A DNA stretch of 5,596 nucleotides. It comes from an uncultured Leptospiraceae bacterium (GTDB lineage Bacteria; Spirochaetota; Leptospiria; Leptospirales; Leptospiraceae). The notes under the pieces are model-generated. The model was not told where the DNA came from, searched no databases, and worked only from the letters and a program-made list of their open reading frames with translations. The position numbers and the translations under genes are program-made. Shown here piece after piece: positions 5,204 to 5,596 of this stretch; position 1 is the first letter of the stretch, and every line of letters starts with the position of its first letter. The stretch is taken from positions 1-5,596 of the forward strand of contig CALDSP010000184.1 of assembly GCA_937924465.1 (NCBI GenBank). The letters are read 5' to 3'.

Positions 5204-5596
5204 ATGAAAACCATATTTAGAATTTTAATTTTATTTTCTTTTTTGTTTTTTGCGTTAGGTGTATATTCTGAGGAAGAAAAAATTATTAAAATTAGTAACT
5301 TTGAGCCTAAAGATTTAAACAAAGGAATTTTTTCTGTAGAGTTGATTGCTAACAATTCTCAAATTTATAAAGAGCTTTGTAAGGTAAATGATGACTCTCC
5401 TGAAAAATATCCTAGTTTTAGTAGCTGTGATTTTTCTATCCAACTTGGTTCAAGAGTAATGGGTTTTATTTTAGACTCATTTTTTTTACAAGGACTAGTT
5501 TTAAAGTTCGATACTATTGATAAAAAAGGAATTTCCTATGGAAAAAGAGTCAAAGTCCGATTGGTGCAAGGATCAAAAGTTTTAGATGAAGAAAAA
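5204..5596 (+). CDS. Exported protein of unknown function, cut by the right edge
   Basis: The reading frame is open for all 131 codons from the ATG at 5204 to the end of the window. It begins with a classic signal peptide: Lys2 and Arg6, a hydrophobic core ILILFSFLFFALGV (7-20), then a probable cut after Tyr-Ser (21-22) ahead of an acidic Glu-Glu-Glu. There is no lipobox cysteine. The mature part seen so far mixes likely beta strands (FSVELIANN, KRVKVRLVQG) with two cysteines (59 and 75) that could form a disulfide in the periplasm. I do not recognise the family. Upstream is only a weak purine-rich stretch (AAAAGAA, 5191-5197) and no clear Shine-Dalgarno. The gene diverges from the SGNH gene across 109 bases, and may share control with it. 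Its length and C-terminal half cannot be known from this window. Confidence 0.8.
   Translation, partial: MKTIFRILILFSFLFFALGVYSEEEKIIKISNFEPKDLNKGIFSVELIANNSQIYKELCKVNDDSPEKYPSFSSCDFSIQLGSRVMGFILDSFFLQGLVLKFDTIDKKGISYGKRVKVRLVQGSKVLDEEK

Noticed and set aside
1..5596. tRNA, rRNA, CRISPR arrays, insertion sequences, attachment sites
   Set aside because: I saw no cloverleaf with a T-arm motif, no regularly spaced direct repeats, no transposase-like coding region and no terminal inverted repeats on either strand.

Overview
The window is strongly A+T-rich bacterial DNA with dense, intron-free coding. The best guess at the source is a spirochaete of the Leptospira relatives (Leptospirales). The main reason is an SGNH/GDSL-like protein that resembles the DUF1574 family I associate with Leptospira. 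This is recognition from memory, with no search behind it, so the taxonomic call is moderate to low. Nothing points to a phage, plasmid or insertion sequence.

Layout, left to right. (a) Bases 1-14 hold the first codons of a minus-strand gene that runs off the left edge, with a good ribosome binding site and a leader containing overlapping inverted repeats (35-69). (b) Bases 189-1989, minus strand, are a two-gene unit: an RNase D-type 3'-5' exonuclease (rnd) followed by a NUDIX CoA pyrophosphatase, overlapping by 44 bases. (c) Bases 2010-3488, plus strand, are purF, the first enzyme of de novo purine synthesis. It diverges from rnd with only 20 bases between the start codons, so promoters must lie inside the opposite gene. 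(d) Bases 3519-5094, minus strand, are a translationally coupled pair: a membrane-anchored SGNH-fold protein, then a small single-pass membrane protein whose exported part carries two copies of a Tyr/Gly/Asn-Pro motif. This pair converges on purF across a 30-base gap with a short palindrome. (e) Bases 5095-5203 are a divergent intergenic region with a palindromic -10-like element. (f) From 5204 to the right edge runs the start of an exported protein of unknown function, cut by the window end.

How they work together: rnd, the NUDIX enzyme and purF are RNA and nucleotide/cofactor housekeeping genes with no obligate shared pathway. The SGNH protein and its small partner are probably made together and both act at the outer face of the inner membrane. 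No clear new defence or mobile system is visible. The least explained parts are the coupled membrane pair, the exported protein at the right edge, and the left-edge leader.
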